64,000 nucleotides of DNA from Streptomyces malaysiensis subsp. samsunensis (GCF_024519315.1 NZ_JANIIC010000024.1:62001-126000); one strand, 5' to 3'. Positions 31,358 through 40,777 are shown, counted from the first letter of the stretch. The notes: generated by a model not told the origin, from the sequence alone. Numbers and translations are program-made.

Positions 31358-32893
31358 TCAGCCGCGCTGCTCCCGGACGCCGTTGATCCGCCGCGGCAGC
31401 TCCAGCGGGTTCTCGTCGCGCAGCTCCGGCGGCAGCAGGGCGGCCGGGGTGTCCTGGTAGGCGACCGGCCGCAGCCAGCGCTCGATGGCGGTGCCGCCGA
31501 CCGAGGTGGAGGTGGAGGTGGTGGCCGGGTAGGGCCCGCCGTGGTGCTGGGCGGGGGCGACCGCGACACCGGTCGGCCAGCCGTTGACCAGGACCCGGCC
31601 GGCCAGCGGGGTGAGCTCGGCGATCAGCTCACCGGCCCGGCCCTCGGTGCCCTCGGCCTCGGCGGCGGAGAGGTGGACGGTGGCGGTGAGGTTGCCCGGG
31701 AGCCGGCCGAGCACCGCGCTGATCTCCTCGTCGCTCTCGTAGCGCGCCACGACGGTCACCGGGCCGAAGCACTCCTCCAGCAGCGCGTCGTGCGGGCCGC
31801 TTTCGGCCAGCCGCCCCGCCGGGACGGTCAGGAAGCCCGCGCTGACCGTGTGCTCACCGCCGGCGCCGGGGGTGACCGGGGCCTCCACGTCCGCCAGCTC
31901 GGCGCGCTCCTGGACCCCGGCGACGAAGTTGTCCCGCATCCGGTGGTCGAGCAGGACTCCGGCCTCGGTGTTGCTGACCGCCTCGGTGAGGGACTTCACC
32001 AGGCCGTCGCCCGCCGGGCCGGCCGGGGCCAGGACGAAGCCGGGCTTGGTGCAGAACTGGCCGACGCCCAGCGTCATGGAGCCCGCGAGCCCCGCGCCGA
32101 TCTGGTCGCCGCGCTCGGCCGCCGCGGCCTCGGTGACCACCACCGGGTTGAGGCTGCCGAGCTCGCCGTGGAAGGGGATCGGCACCGGCCGGGAGGCCGC
32201 CGCGTCGTGCAGGGCGCGGCCGCCGCGGACCGATCCGGTGAAACCGGCGGCGGCGATCAGCGGATGCCCGACCAGCTCGATGCCCGCGTCGAAACCGTGC
32301 ACCACCGCGATCACCTCGGCGGGCACCCCGACCCGCTCGGCGGCGCGGCGCAGCGCGGAGGCGGCCACCTCGGAGGTGGCGGGGTGGTCGGGGTGGGCCT
32401 TGACGATGACGGGGCAGCCCGCGGCGAGGGCGCTCGCGGTGTCGCCGCCGGGCACGGAGAAGGCGAGCGGGAAGTTGCTGGCGGCGTAGACGGCGACGAC
32501 GCCGAGCGGCAGCTTGTAGCGGCGCAGATCGGGCCAGGGCGGGGTCTGGGTGGCGTCGGCGTGGTCGATGCGGACGTCGAGGAAGCCGCCCTCGTCCACG
32601 ATGGTCGCGAAGGACCGCAGCTGATAGGTGGTGCGGGCAAGTTCGCCGGTGAGCCGGGCGGGGCCCAGCGCGGTCTCCGCGTCGGCGGCCTCGACCAGCT
32701 GGTCACGGGCCTCGTCGAGCAGGTCGGCGGCGGTGCGCAGCAGTGCGGCGCGCACCACGCGGTCGGCCAGGGAACCGCGGGCGGCGTGGGCCGCGCGCAC
32801 CACGCGGTCGACCTCCTCCGCCGTGGCTTCGACCGCTACCTGCTCGCGCTGCTTTCCGGTTCGGGGGTCGACGCTCCACACTGGTGCTGACAC
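31358..32893 (-). CDS. 2,5-dioxovalerate (ketoglutarate semialdehyde) dehydrogenase
   Basis: A 511-residue NAD(P)-dependent aldehyde dehydrogenase of the KGSADH group. Visible: YAASNFPLAFSVPGGDTASALAAG cofactor/substrate region, GFTGSVRGGRAL, the general base Glu in PFHGELGSLNP and the nucleophile Cys in GQFCTKPGF. Such enzymes oxidise 2-oxoglutarate semialdehyde to 2-oxoglutarate at the end of oxidative uronate, pentose or hydroxyproline pathways. GTG 32893 is preceded by AGGAGGA. It is divergent from an IclR regulator; udh and kdgD of the same pathway lie about 18 kb away. Confidence 0.9.
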   Translation of the reverse strand: MSAPVWSVDPRTGKQREQVAVEATAEEVDRVVRAAHAARGSLADRVVRAALLRTAADLLDEARDQLVEAADAETALGPARLTGELARTTYQLRSFATIVDEGGFLDVRIDHADATQTPPWPDLRRYKLPLGVVAVYAASNFPLAFSVPGGDTASALAAGCPVIVKAHPDHPATSEVAASALRRAAERVGVPAEVIAVVHGFDAGIELVGHPLIAAAGFTGSVRGGRALHDAAASRPVPIPFHGELGSLNPVVVTEAAAAERGDQIGAGLAGSMTLGVGQFCTKPGFVLAPAGPAGDGLVKSLTEAVSNTEAGVLLDHRMRDNFVAGVQERAELADVEAPVTPGAGGEHTVSAGFLTVPAGRLAESGPHDALLEECFGPVTVVARYESDEEISAVLGRLPGNLTATVHLSAAEAEGTEGRAGELIAELTPLAGRVLVNGWPTGVAVAPAQHHGGPYPATTSTSTSVGGTAIERWLRPVAYQDTPAALLPPELRDENPLELPRRINGVREQRG

Positions 32894-32948
32894 CGCGGAT
32901 TCCTCCTGCTGTGGTGTTACCGCTGCTTGCGTCTCACACATCGACGGT

Positions 32949-32964
32949 GTTCGATATGCTGAAC
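32949..32964. promoter_or_regulatory. Possible IclR operator
   Basis: Inverted repeat GTTC-N8-GAAC in the 135-bp gap between the dehydrogenase gene and the divergent IclR gene. Shape and place fit autoregulation and control of the dehydrogenase. Inferred from position only. Confidence 0.45.
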
Positions 32965-33028
32965 GCTGTCCCGGGTGATGAATTTCCCCCTGGGACTCTA
33001 TGGCTGGTCGAACAGAGGGGTCAAGGCG

Positions 33029-33799
33029 ATGTCAGCTGCCGAGACGGGTGGGGCCCAGGTCAAGTCGGCGGTCCGCACCGTCGAACTGCTGGAGTTCTTC
33101 GCCGGGCGGCCCGGTATGCACAGCCTCGCCGCGGTGCAGGAGGCCGTGGGCTATCCCAAGTCGAGCCTCTACATGCTGCTGCGCACCCTGGTGGAGCTCG
33201 GCTGGGTGGAGACCGATGCCACCGGCACCCGCTACGGCATCGGGGTGCGCGCCCTGCTCGTCGGCACCTCCTACATCGACGGCGACGAGGTCGTGGCCGC
33301 CGCCCGCCCCACCCTGGACCGGCTCTCGGACGACACCACCGAGACCATCCACCTCGCCCGGCTCGACGGCACCAATATCGTCTATCTCGCCACCCGGCAG
33401 TCGCAGCACTATCTGCGCCCCTTCACCCGCGTCGGCCGCCGGCTGCCCGCCCACTCCACCTCACTGGGCAAGGCGCTGCTGGCCACGTACTCCGACGAGC
33501 AGGTGCGCAAGCTGCTGCCGGAGACGCTGAGCCAGCTCACCGAGCACACCATCACCGACCGCGAGAAGCTGATCGAGGAGTTGCACCTCGTCCGGGAGCA
33601 GGGGTACGCGGTGGACCGCGAGGAGAACACTCTGGGCCTGCGCTGCTTCGGCATCGCCATCCCGTACCGCACCCCCTCGCGCGACGCCATCAGCTGCTCG
33701 GTGCCGGTGGCCCGGCTCACCCCCGCCCATGAGCAGATGATCAAGGACGCCCTGTTCGACGCCCGGGACCGGCTCACCCTCGCGACGCGCCGCCTCTGA
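33029..33799 (+). CDS. IclR family transcriptional regulator
   Basis: A 256-residue regulator. The winged helix-turn-helix is at about residues 10-70 (LLEFFAGRPGMHSLAAVQEA, KSSLYMLLRTLVELGWVE). The IclR effector domain follows (LGKALLATYSDEQVRKLLPE, REQGYAVDREENTLGLRCFGI). Sugar acids and aromatic acids are common effectors of this family. ATG 33029 is chosen because the conserved domain starts soon after; earlier in-frame starts exist at 32975. Being divergent from the semialdehyde dehydrogenase, it likely controls that gene. Confidence 0.92.
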   Translation: MSAAETGGAQVKSAVRTVELLEFFAGRPGMHSLAAVQEAVGYPKSSLYMLLRTLVELGWVETDATGTRYGIGVRALLVGTSYIDGDEVVAAARPTLDRLSDDTTETIHLARLDGTNIVYLATRQSQHYLRPFTRVGRRLPAHSTSLGKALLATYSDEQVRKLLPETLSQLTEHTITDREKLIEELHLVREQGYAVDREENTLGLRCFGIAIPYRTPSRDAISCSVPVARLTPAHEQMIKDALFDARDRLTLATRRL

Positions 33800-33817
33800 C
33801 CCACGGGAGGACGGCCG

Positions 33818-33837
33818 CCTCCGCCATGCGGCGGAGG
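33818..33837 (+). terminator. Hairpin after the IclR gene
   Basis: Perfect 8-bp stem CCTCCGCC (33818-33825) and GGCGGAGG (33830-33837) with a tetraloop, 18 nt after the stop. There is no T run. Confidence 0.6.
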
Positions 33838-33892
33838 GGGATCGTCGGGCGGGGTGAGGCGCCGCGCCCGCCGCGCCGGGAGGCTGGTGACC

Positions 33893-34948
33893 ATGACCCA
33901 CACCCTCCCCGGCCCCCGGACGCGCTCCGCACCCGCCCGCCTGCCCGGTGACCTGACGGCGCGGATCCTGCGGGCCGTCGCGATCCTCGCCTGTCTCCCC
34001 TACATCGGCCTCAAGGCCGCCTGGATGACCGGCAGTCATCTCGGCATCCCCGAGGGCAGTGAGCTGCGCGAGCCCGGCCGGCAGACGCTGATGGTCGTCG
34101 TCAACGGCCTGTCGGTGCTCATGGACGGCGCCGTGGTCGTCCTCGCCCTGCTGCTCACCCGCCCCTGGGGGCTGCGGGCGCCGGCCTGGCTGACGGCCCT
34201 GCCCGCCTGGGTGGCCTGCGGTCTGCTCGCGCCCATCATGGCCGGATTCCCCGCCCAGTTGGCGGCCAGGGCGCTGGGCTTCGGCGGCGACGGGACCGGG
34301 GACCCAGGGCAGTCCTCAGGAACGGGCGGGACGTTCCTGGCCGAGTGGGTCTTCGGGATGGTCTACGGCGGGTTCATCGTGCAGGGTCTGGCCCTGGGGG
34401 GCCTGTTCGTGCTGTACGCCCGCCGCCGCTGGGGCCATCTGTGGCGCGGCCGGATCGCCGATCTGCCCGCCCGCGCGCCGGACCGCGCCCTCCGGCGCCC
34501 GGCCGCCGTCGTCATCGCCCTGCTCACCGCGGTGCCCGCCGCCGTCCATCTGCTGTGGGCCACGGGGTCGGCCACCGGGCTGAACCGGTACCGGGCCCAG
34601 GACCGCACCAGCGACTTCGCCGTCCTGGAGGGCGTGTACGTGCTGTTCGCGCTGGTTACCGCCGTCGGCGTGCTCATGATCGCCTTCCGCGCCGGGCGCC
34701 CGCTGCGCCTCGCCCTGCCGCTCGGCCTCGCCTGGGTCGGCTCCGCGGCGCTCGCCTGCTGGGGCGGCTGGCTTCTGCTGGCCGGGCTGACCGCCGGGAA
34801 CGCCGCCAAGGAGCCGACCGCGCTGATGAATCTGACCTACGCTGTGCAGATGACCGTCGGACTGCTCGTCCTCGCGGCCGGCGGGCGCTTCCTCCGCGAA
34901 CGCGGCTCCGCCGGTGCCGGGCGCGCGGCCGAGCGCCGGGCCCCGTGA
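33893..34948 (+). CDS. Multi-pass membrane protein of unknown function
   Basis: A 351-residue protein with about eight hydrophobic helices (for example ILRAVAILACLPYIGLKAAW, VVVLALLLTRPWG, PAAVVIALLTAVPAAVHLLWA). No catalytic or transport motif is recognised. Its stop overlaps the histidine-kinase start as GTGA, so it forms one operon with the two-component system and may be its sensor input or target. ATG 33893 follows GGGAGG. Confidence 0.8.
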   Translation: MTHTLPGPRTRSAPARLPGDLTARILRAVAILACLPYIGLKAAWMTGSHLGIPEGSELREPGRQTLMVVVNGLSVLMDGAVVVLALLLTRPWGLRAPAWLTALPAWVACGLLAPIMAGFPAQLAARALGFGGDGTGDPGQSSGTGGTFLAEWVFGMVYGGFIVQGLALGGLFVLYARRRWGHLWRGRIADLPARAPDRALRRPAAVVIALLTAVPAAVHLLWATGSATGLNRYRAQDRTSDFAVLEGVYVLFALVTAVGVLMIAFRAGRPLRLALPLGLAWVGSAALACWGGWLLLAGLTAGNAAKEPTALMNLTYAVQMTVGLLVLAAGGRFLRERGSAGAGRAAERRAP

Positions 34949-36210
34949 CCGGGGCGGGGTGGCGGCGGGCGGTCGGTGCGGTGATCGGCCGCCGGGCCCA
35001 GCTGCGCTGGGTCCATCTGGTGCTCGGCGGCGCCCTGCTGATGCCGTACTACCTGCTGACCGCAGTCGTCCTCGCGATGCTCGTCCGGGGCGCCGATCCG
35101 TTCACCTCGCTGCGGTGGCAGCTGGTCACCTTCGCCTCGGCCCTGCCACTGGCCGCGCCGACCGCGCTCCTGCCGCTCGTACGCCCCCTGGAGGCCACCG
35201 CCGCGCGGTCGCTGTGCGGGCTGCCGGAGTCCGTGGAACTCGCGGCCGGGCCCGCCGGGTCATGGGACGCACGCGCCCGCACCGCGCTCTGGTACGGACT
35301 GCACCTGGCCATCGGCGGGCTGGTCAGCGGGCTCATCCTGGCCCTGCTGCCCGCCTCGGCGCTGCTGGTCGCCCTGCCGTTCACCGACGACTCGTACACC
35401 GACGGGCTGGGATGGCCGCACGCCTTCGCCGGGGCCCCCGCCGAGCTGGCGCCCCTGGCCGGGGTGGGGCTGCTGGCCCTGATCATGGGGATCGCGGCGG
35501 CCGCCGGGGCGCTGCTGGCCCGCTGTGCGCCCGCACTGCTCGGCCCGGCCCCCGCCGATCGGCTCGCCGCCGCCGAGGAGCGGGCCGCCCGGCTCGCCTC
35601 CCGCAACCGGCTCGCCCGTGAGCTGCACGACTCGGTCGGCCATGCGCTGAGCGCGGTGACCCTCCAGGCGGGCGCGGCCCGTAAGGTCCTCGACACCGAT
35701 CCGGACTTCGCCCGGGAGGCGCTGGCGGCCATCGAGGAGACCACCCGGGAGGCGGTCGGCGAACTCGACAGCGTGCTGGGCCTGTTACGGGAAGGGGAGG
35801 ACGGACCGGCCCCCGCCCCCTCCCCCACCCTCATGGATCTGGACGGGCTGCTCACCCGCACCCGGGCCGCGGGCGTCGCCGTCGAGCTGACGGCCCCGGG
35901 CACGCTGGACCGGCTGCCGCCCGTCGTCTCCCGCGAGGCGTACCGCATCGTCCAGGAGGGGCTCAGCAACGCACTGCGCCACGCGGGCCGGGTGCCGGTG
36001 CGGCTCCGGATCGCCGAGGACCGCAAGAAGGTGGAGATCACGATGGAGAACCCGGTGGACGGAACCACCCGGGCACGGCCCACCGGCGGCGGGCGCGGGC
36101 TGCGCGGTATCGCCGAGCGGGTCACCCTGCTGCGCGGCACCTGTGCGTGGGACACCGTGGACGGCGTCTGGCGGCTGACGGTCCGGCTCCCCCTGGAGGC
36201 GGCCCGGTGA
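34945..36210 (+). CDS. Two-component sensor histidine kinase (HisKA_3 type)
   Basis: A 421-residue kinase. The N-terminal half has about four membrane helices; the dimerisation domain has the phospho-acceptor His in NRLARELHDSVGHALSAVTL near residue 226; the ATPase domain shows VSREAYRIVQEGLSNALRHAG and GGGRGLRGIAERV. This is the NarL/DesK-type class. One TTA codon (codon 281, at 35785) makes it a possible bldA target. Start and stop overlap both neighbours (GTGA each), so the three genes are coupled. The signal is unknown. Confidence 0.93.
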   Translation: MTGAGWRRAVGAVIGRRAQLRWVHLVLGGALLMPYYLLTAVVLAMLVRGADPFTSLRWQLVTFASALPLAAPTALLPLVRPLEATAARSLCGLPESVELAAGPAGSWDARARTALWYGLHLAIGGLVSGLILALLPASALLVALPFTDDSYTDGLGWPHAFAGAPAELAPLAGVGLLALIMGIAAAAGALLARCAPALLGPAPADRLAAAEERAARLASRNRLARELHDSVGHALSAVTLQAGAARKVLDTDPDFAREALAAIEETTREAVGELDSVLGLLREGEDGPAPAPSPTLMDLDGLLTRTRAAGVAVELTAPGTLDRLPPVVSREAYRIVQEGLSNALRHAGRVPVRLRIAEDRKKVEITMENPVDGTTRARPTGGGRGLRGIAERVTLLRGTCAWDTVDGVWRLTVRLPLEAAR

Positions 36211-36887
36211 ACACTCCGCCGTCCCCCCTGCGCATCGTGCTCGTGGACGACGAGCGGATGGTGCGCACCGCGCTGCGCGCGATCCTCTCCAGCGAACCGG
36301 ACCTCGAAGTGGTGGGCGAGGCCGGGAGCGGCGCCGAGGCCGTGCCGGTGGTCCGTGAACTGCGCCCGGACGTCGTGCTGATGGATGTCCGGATGCCCGA
36401 TGTCGACGGCATCCGCGCCACCGAGCGGATCCTGGGCACCTTGCCGGATCCGCCGCGCGTCATCGTGGTGACGACGTTCGAGAACGACAGCTATGTGTAC
36501 GACGCGCTGCGCGCCGGGGCCAGCGGCTTTCTGCTCAAGCGGGCCCGTGCGGCGGAGCTGGTGCAGGCGGTGCGGCTGGTGGCGCGCAGCGATTCGCTGC
36601 TGTTCCCGGCCGCGGTGCGGGCGCTGGCCGCCGAGCACGCCGCCGCCCGCGGCCCGGACCGCGAGGCGTCGGCGCGGGCGCTGCGCGACCGGCTCTCCGA
36701 GCGGGAGGCGGTGGTGCTGCGGCTGATGACCGACGGGCTGTCCAACTCCGAGATCGCGGCCCGGATGGCGGTGGGACCGGCCACGGTCAAGACCCATGTG
36801 GGGGCGGTGCTCACCAAGTTGGGGGTGCGGGACCGCACCCAGGCGGTGATCGCCGCGTATGAGAGCGGTTTCGTCACACCGGGCTGA
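36207..36887 (+). CDS. NarL/FixJ-family response regulator
   Basis: A 226-residue partner of the kinase. Receiver domain: acidic pair in VLVDDERMVRTAL, phospho-Asp in VVLMDVRMPDVDG, switch Thr in VVTTFEND, Lys in GFLLKRA. The LuxR-type output HTH is at about 150-215 (LSEREAVVLRLMTDGLSNSEIA, ATVKTHVGAVLTKL). GTG 36207 overlaps the kinase stop. Targets are unknown; the coupled membrane-protein gene is an obvious candidate. Confidence 0.95.
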   Translation: MNTPPSPLRIVLVDDERMVRTALRAILSSEPDLEVVGEAGSGAEAVPVVRELRPDVVLMDVRMPDVDGIRATERILGTLPDPPRVIVVTTFENDSYVYDALRAGASGFLLKRARAAELVQAVRLVARSDSLLFPAAVRALAAEHAAARGPDREASARALRDRLSEREAVVLRLMTDGLSNSEIAARMAVGPATVKTHVGAVLTKLGVRDRTQAVIAAYESGFVTPG

Positions 36888-36959
36888 CATCCCGCGGCCG
36901 GGGTGGTCTGCTGTGACGCGGGTCCGCCGAACGGGCGGCAGGGCAGGAGGAGCAGACGC

Positions 36960-37940
36960 ATGGAGTACGTACGGCTGGGCGCGTCGGGCATCAAGGTGTC
37001 GCGGATCTGCCTGGGCATGATGAGCTACGGCAGCCCCGAGCACCGGCCCTGGCAGCTGGACATCGACGACGCGCGGCCGATCGTGCGGCGGGCGGCCGAG
37101 GCGGGGGTGACCTTCTTCGACACCGCCGACATGTACTCGCTGGGCCGGAGCGAGGAGATCACCGGCGAGCTGCTGCGGGAACTCTTCCCCAGCCGCGACG
37201 ACTATGTCCTCGCCACCAAGGTCTACAACCCGATGGGAGAGGGCCCCAACGACCGCGGGCTGTCCCGTAAGCACATCATGGCGGGCATCGACGCCTCGCT
37301 GCGGCGGCTGGGCACCGACCATGTGGACCTCTACCAGATCCACCGCTTCGACCACGAGACACCGATCGAGGAGACGATGGAGGCGCTGCACGATGTGGTG
37401 CGGGCCGGAAAGGCCCGCTATATAGGCGCGTCCTCCATGTACGCCTGGCAGTTCGCCAAGGCCCAGCACACGGCCGAGGCACACGGCTGGACCCGGTTCG
37501 CCGCCATGCAGAACCACTACAACCTGCTCTACCGGGAGGAGGAGCGGGAGATGAACCCGCTCTGCCTGGACCAGGGCGTGGGCGTCATCCCCTGGAGCCC
37601 GCTGGCGCGCGGGCTGCTGGCGGGCACCCGCGACCGGGACCGCACCGGGCCCACGGTCCGGGCGGGCAGCGATCCGCTGGTGGAGAAGTGGTACGCGGAC
37701 GCGGAGTTCTCCATAGTGGACGCCACCCGCGCGATCGCCGAGGAGCGCGGGGTCTCCCCCGCCCAGGTCGCGCTGGCGTGGCTGCTGGGCAGGTCCGCGG
37801 TCACCGCGCCGATCGTCGGGGCCACGAAGATCGGCCATCTGGAGGACGCGGTCGCGGCGGTCGGGCTGACGCTCGAGGAGAAGGAAGTGACCCGCCTGGA
37901 GGCCCCCTACCGCCCGCGCCCCATCATGGGCCACAGCTGA
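36960..37940 (+). CDS. Aldo/keto reductase
   Basis: A 326-residue NADPH-dependent oxidoreductase of the YajO/AKR11-14-like branch, reducing aldehydes or ketones. The catalytic tetrad is complete: Asp and Tyr in FFDTADMYSLG, Lys in YVLATKVYNP, His in LYQIHRFDHETP. The C-terminal cofactor-binding loop contains PIVGATKIGHLEDAV. ATG 36960 follows CAGGAGGAG. It stands 73 nt after the response regulator and may be read with it, though it has its own ribosome site. Confidence 0.93.
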   Translation: MEYVRLGASGIKVSRICLGMMSYGSPEHRPWQLDIDDARPIVRRAAEAGVTFFDTADMYSLGRSEEITGELLRELFPSRDDYVLATKVYNPMGEGPNDRGLSRKHIMAGIDASLRRLGTDHVDLYQIHRFDHETPIEETMEALHDVVRAGKARYIGASSMYAWQFAKAQHTAEAHGWTRFAAMQNHYNLLYREEEREMNPLCLDQGVGVIPWSPLARGLLAGTRDRDRTGPTVRAGSDPLVEKWYADAEFSIVDATRAIAEERGVSPAQVALAWLLGRSAVTAPIVGATKIGHLEDAVAAVGLTLEEKEVTRLEAPYRPRPIMGHS

Positions 37941-37953
37941 CGGGGCGGGGCGG

Positions 37954-37968
37954 CTCGGCGGCGCCGAG
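37954..37968. terminator. Bidirectional hairpin between convergent genes
   Basis: CTCGGC (37954-37959) and GCCGAG (37963-37968) with a 3-nt loop in the 33-bp gap between the convergent aldo/keto reductase and purine permease genes. Confidence 0.5.
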
Positions 37969-37973
37969 GCGGC

Positions 37974-39419
37974 TCAGGTGAGCAGCCGCTCGAGGGGGTC
38001 GATCGCGAAGTAGACGACGAACAGCGCGGCCGTCCCCCACAGCAGCCAGTGCACCTCCCGCGCCTTGCCGAGCACCGCCTTGATCACCACATAAGAGATG
38101 AACCCGGCGCCGATCCCGTTGGAAATGGAGTAGCTGAACGGCATCAGGGCGATGGTGAGGAACGCCGGGACGGCGATGTCGAGCCGCTCCCAGTCGATGG
38201 ACCGCACCTGGCTCATCAGCAGGAAACCGACGGCGATCAGCGCCGGGGCGGCGGCCTGGGCGGGCACCACGGTGGCCAGCGGGGTGAGGAAGAGCGCAAG
38301 CCCGAACAGCGCTCCGGTGACCACGCTGGCGAAGCCGGTGCGCGCGCCCTCGCCGACCCCGGCCGCCGACTCGATGTAGCTGGTGTTGGACGAGGCGGAC
38401 GCGGCACCGCCGAAGGCGGCCGCCGCACCGTCGATGAGCAGCACCCGCCCCAGGCCCGGCACCCTGCCCTCGGCGTCGAGCAGTCCGGCCTCATTGCTCA
38501 CGCCGACGACCGTGCCCATGGTGTCGAAGAAGTCGGACAGGATGAGCGTGAAGATCAGCAGGACGATGGTGACCACGCCGACCTGCTGGAACGCCCCGAA
38601 GAGGCTGAAGTGGCCGAGCAGCCCGAAGTCCGGGGTGTCGACGACGCTGTCGGGGAGGGTGGGCACGGTCAGCCCCCATGCCTCCGGCCGGATGTCGGCG
38701 ATCTCGTTGATGACGATCGCGAGCACGGTCGAGACGACGATGCTGATCAGCAGGGCGCCCTTGGCCTTGCGCGCCATCAGCGCGACGGTCAGCAGCACCC
38801 CCACACAGAAGACCAGCACGGGCCAGCCGGTGAGCCGGCCGTCCGAGCCGAGCTGTACGGGCGTGGAGCCGGTGGGGCCCGGTATCCGGGAGACGAACCC
38901 GGCGTCGATGAAGCCGATGAAGGCGATGAACAGCCCGATGCCCACGCTGATCGCCTGTTTCAGCGGCTGCGGGATGGCGTGCATCACCGCCTCGCGCAGC
39001 CCGGTCGCCACCAGCGCGCAGATGATCAGGCCCTCCAGGACCACCAGGCCCATGGCATCGGCCCAGCTCATCTGCGGGGCGATCTGGAAGGCGACGACGG
39101 CGTTGAGCCCGAGCCCCGCGGCGAGGGCGAGCGGAAGGTTGCCGCCGATGCCCATGAGGACGGTCATCACGGCGGCCACCAGGGCGGTGGCGGTGGCGAG
39201 TTGAGTGCCCGAGAGCTGCTCGCCGAACTTGTCCTTCGCCCCGCCCAGGATGATCGGGTTCAGCACGAGGATGTACGCCATCGTGAAGAAGGTGGCGAAT
39301 CCGCCCCGGACCTCCCGGCCGAGGGTGGAGCCGCGCTCGGATATCCGGAAGTACCGGTCGAGCGGGCGGAGTCCGGGCCCCGGTGGGGCCGGTGCCTTGT
39401 CCGTGATCTGTCTCGCCAT
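37974..39419 (-). CDS. AzgA-type NCS2 purine permease
   Basis: A 481-residue membrane transporter for purine bases such as adenine, guanine or hypoxanthine, driven by proton symport. It starts with LDRYFRISERGSTLGREVRGG and FATFFTMAYILVLNPIIL, diagnostic of the AzgA branch. GIGGNLPLALAAGLGLNAVVAF and FDTMGTVVGVSNEAGLLD carry the NCS2 substrate-site motifs. About 12-14 helices are visible. ATG 39419 follows GAGGAG. No purine enzyme genes are nearby. Confidence 0.92.
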   Translation of the reverse strand: MARQITDKAPAPPGPGLRPLDRYFRISERGSTLGREVRGGFATFFTMAYILVLNPIILGGAKDKFGEQLSGTQLATATALVAAVMTVLMGIGGNLPLALAAGLGLNAVVAFQIAPQMSWADAMGLVVLEGLIICALVATGLREAVMHAIPQPLKQAISVGIGLFIAFIGFIDAGFVSRIPGPTGSTPVQLGSDGRLTGWPVLVFCVGVLLTVALMARKAKGALLISIVVSTVLAIVINEIADIRPEAWGLTVPTLPDSVVDTPDFGLLGHFSLFGAFQQVGVVTIVLLIFTLILSDFFDTMGTVVGVSNEAGLLDAEGRVPGLGRVLLIDGAAAAFGGAASASSNTSYIESAAGVGEGARTGFASVVTGALFGLALFLTPLATVVPAQAAAPALIAVGFLLMSQVRSIDWERLDIAVPAFLTIALMPFSYSISNGIGAGFISYVVIKAVLGKAREVHWLLWGTAALFVVYFAIDPLERLLT

Positions 39420-39556
39420 GGTCGCGCTCCTCGGGGACGGCGTGCGGATCGGCGGCATGCCGGATCAAGGGATTGTGCCCGCCCTGAGCGCGATTCAGGT
39501 TTTGTTCTTGTTACGGGATCGGCGGCCGCGCGGCGCACCGCACGGCCGGGCCGCCG

Positions 39557-40777
39557 TCAGTTCATCGGCGAGCCCATCTCCGTGCGGTCCATGACCACGA
39601 GGAAGCCGGTGAGCGGCAGTGAGCCGTCCTCCCGCCGGGGGTTGGAGGCCGTGGTGGGGTCGGTGGTGACCAGCGGCGGGGTGGCCCGGCGGCCCGGCGC
39701 CCAGTTGTTGTCCCGGGAGACGGCGAGGGGCCCGGTGTCGGCGCTGCCGCGCCCGTTGGAGAGCGCGAGGTTGCGGTTGAGGCGGGCGTGGGAGCCGACG
39801 AGGGAGTAGCCCTTGCCCCAGTTGTCGAAGGCGGTGGTGCGCTGGAGCCGGAGGGCTCCGGTGTTGCCGCCCGCGTCGAAACCGCTTTTGGTGTTGGACC
39901 AGGCGGCGGAGGACCGTACGACATGGGCGGGCGAGGGGGCGCCATCGCGGTTGGCGCCGAGCTGGAAGCCGCTGCCGTTGCCCTTGAAGTAGGGGATGTG
40001 CCAGCGGTTGCGGCCGTTTCCGAAGGCCCAGGAGTGCTCGATGGTGACGGGGCTCGCCCACATCCACAGGTCGAGGCCGTCGTCGCTGTTGTTGAACAGC
40101 CGGGATCCGGTGACCACATTGCCGGTGCCGGAGCCATGGGTGAGGGCTATGCCGTCGGCTCGCCGGCCGCCGGTGGCGTCGTCGTGGTTGGCGTAGGAGT
40201 CCAGGTTGCGGATGACGTTGTCGTTGGTGCGGTCGCCGCGGAGGGTGAGCCCGGTGTCGCCGTTGCCGTGGGTGCTGAGGTTCTGGAAGACGTTTCTCGT
40301 ACAGGAGGTGCAGACCAGGCCGCCGCCCGGGGCGTTGCGCAGTTCGATCCCGGAGACCGTCCAGTAGTCGGTCGAGAGGGAGACCAGGGAGGAGCCCTCG
40401 CCCAGTCTGGACCCGTCGAACCGGACCTTCTCGGCCCCGTGGGACCGCAGTTGGACGCGCTCGCGGGGGGTGCCGCTGACGGAGCTGCGCAGCGTCCTGG
40501 CGGGGTAGTACGTACCGCCGCGCACCTCGATGGTGGTGCCCGCCTTGGCGGACGAGAACGCCTTCTCGACGCTCCGGTAGGGGGACTTGAACGTGCCGGT
40601 GTTGCCGTCACTGCCGTTGGTGGCCACGTACAGGGTGGTGGGCACGGCGCTCGCGCCGTCCGGCGAAGCCGTCAGATACACCCCGGCCACGGCCGACGCC
40701 ACGATCACGGCGCTGCCCAGCGGCAGCGTACGATCCTTGCGCCTGCGGTGGCGGCCCCGCTTGCGTCTCAGCCTCAT
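39557..40777 (-). CDS. Secreted right-handed beta-helix protein
   Basis: A 406-residue exported protein. A strongly basic N-terminus (MRLRRKRGRHRRRK) is followed by a hydrophobic signal segment and a mature start near ASAVPTTLYVATNGSDGNTG, a DUF1565-like opening common in pectate lyase-fold proteins. The rest has the Asn/Gly/Val ladder of a parallel beta-helix (FQNLSTHGNGDTGLTL, VVTGSRLFNNSDDGLDLW). A polysaccharide lyase (PL9-like) or another glycan-acting role is likely; catalytic residues cannot be fixed by eye. ATG 40777 is preceded by GGGGAG. Plant cell-wall use fits the uronate genes nearby. Confidence 0.85.
   Translation of the reverse strand: MRLRRKRGRHRRRKDRTLPLGSAVIVASAVAGVYLTASPDGASAVPTTLYVATNGSDGNTGTFKSPYRSVEKAFSSAKAGTTIEVRGGTYYPARTLRSSVSGTPRERVQLRSHGAEKVRFDGSRLGEGSSLVSLSTDYWTVSGIELRNAPGGGLVCTSCTRNVFQNLSTHGNGDTGLTLRGDRTNDNVIRNLDSYANHDDATGGRRADGIALTHGSGTGNVVTGSRLFNNSDDGLDLWMWASPVTIEHSWAFGNGRNRWHIPYFKGNGSGFQLGANRDGAPSPAHVVRSSAAWSNTKSGFDAGGNTGALRLQRTTAFDNWGKGYSLVGSHARLNRNLALSNGRGSADTGPLAVSRDNNWAPGRRATPPLVTTDPTTASNPRREDGSLPLTGFLVVMDRTEMGSPMN

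Noticed and set aside
35049..37934. A very long minus-strand open frame opposite the histidine kinase, response regulator and aldo/keto reductase
   Set aside because: It covers three genes with clear family motifs on the plus strand. Long antisense frames are a by-product of high GC third codon positions.
38049..39809. Long plus-strand frame rich in Gly, His, Glu and Arg across the permease gene
   Set aside because: The opposite strand encodes a complete AzgA-type permease; the frame has shadow-type composition and no ribosome site.
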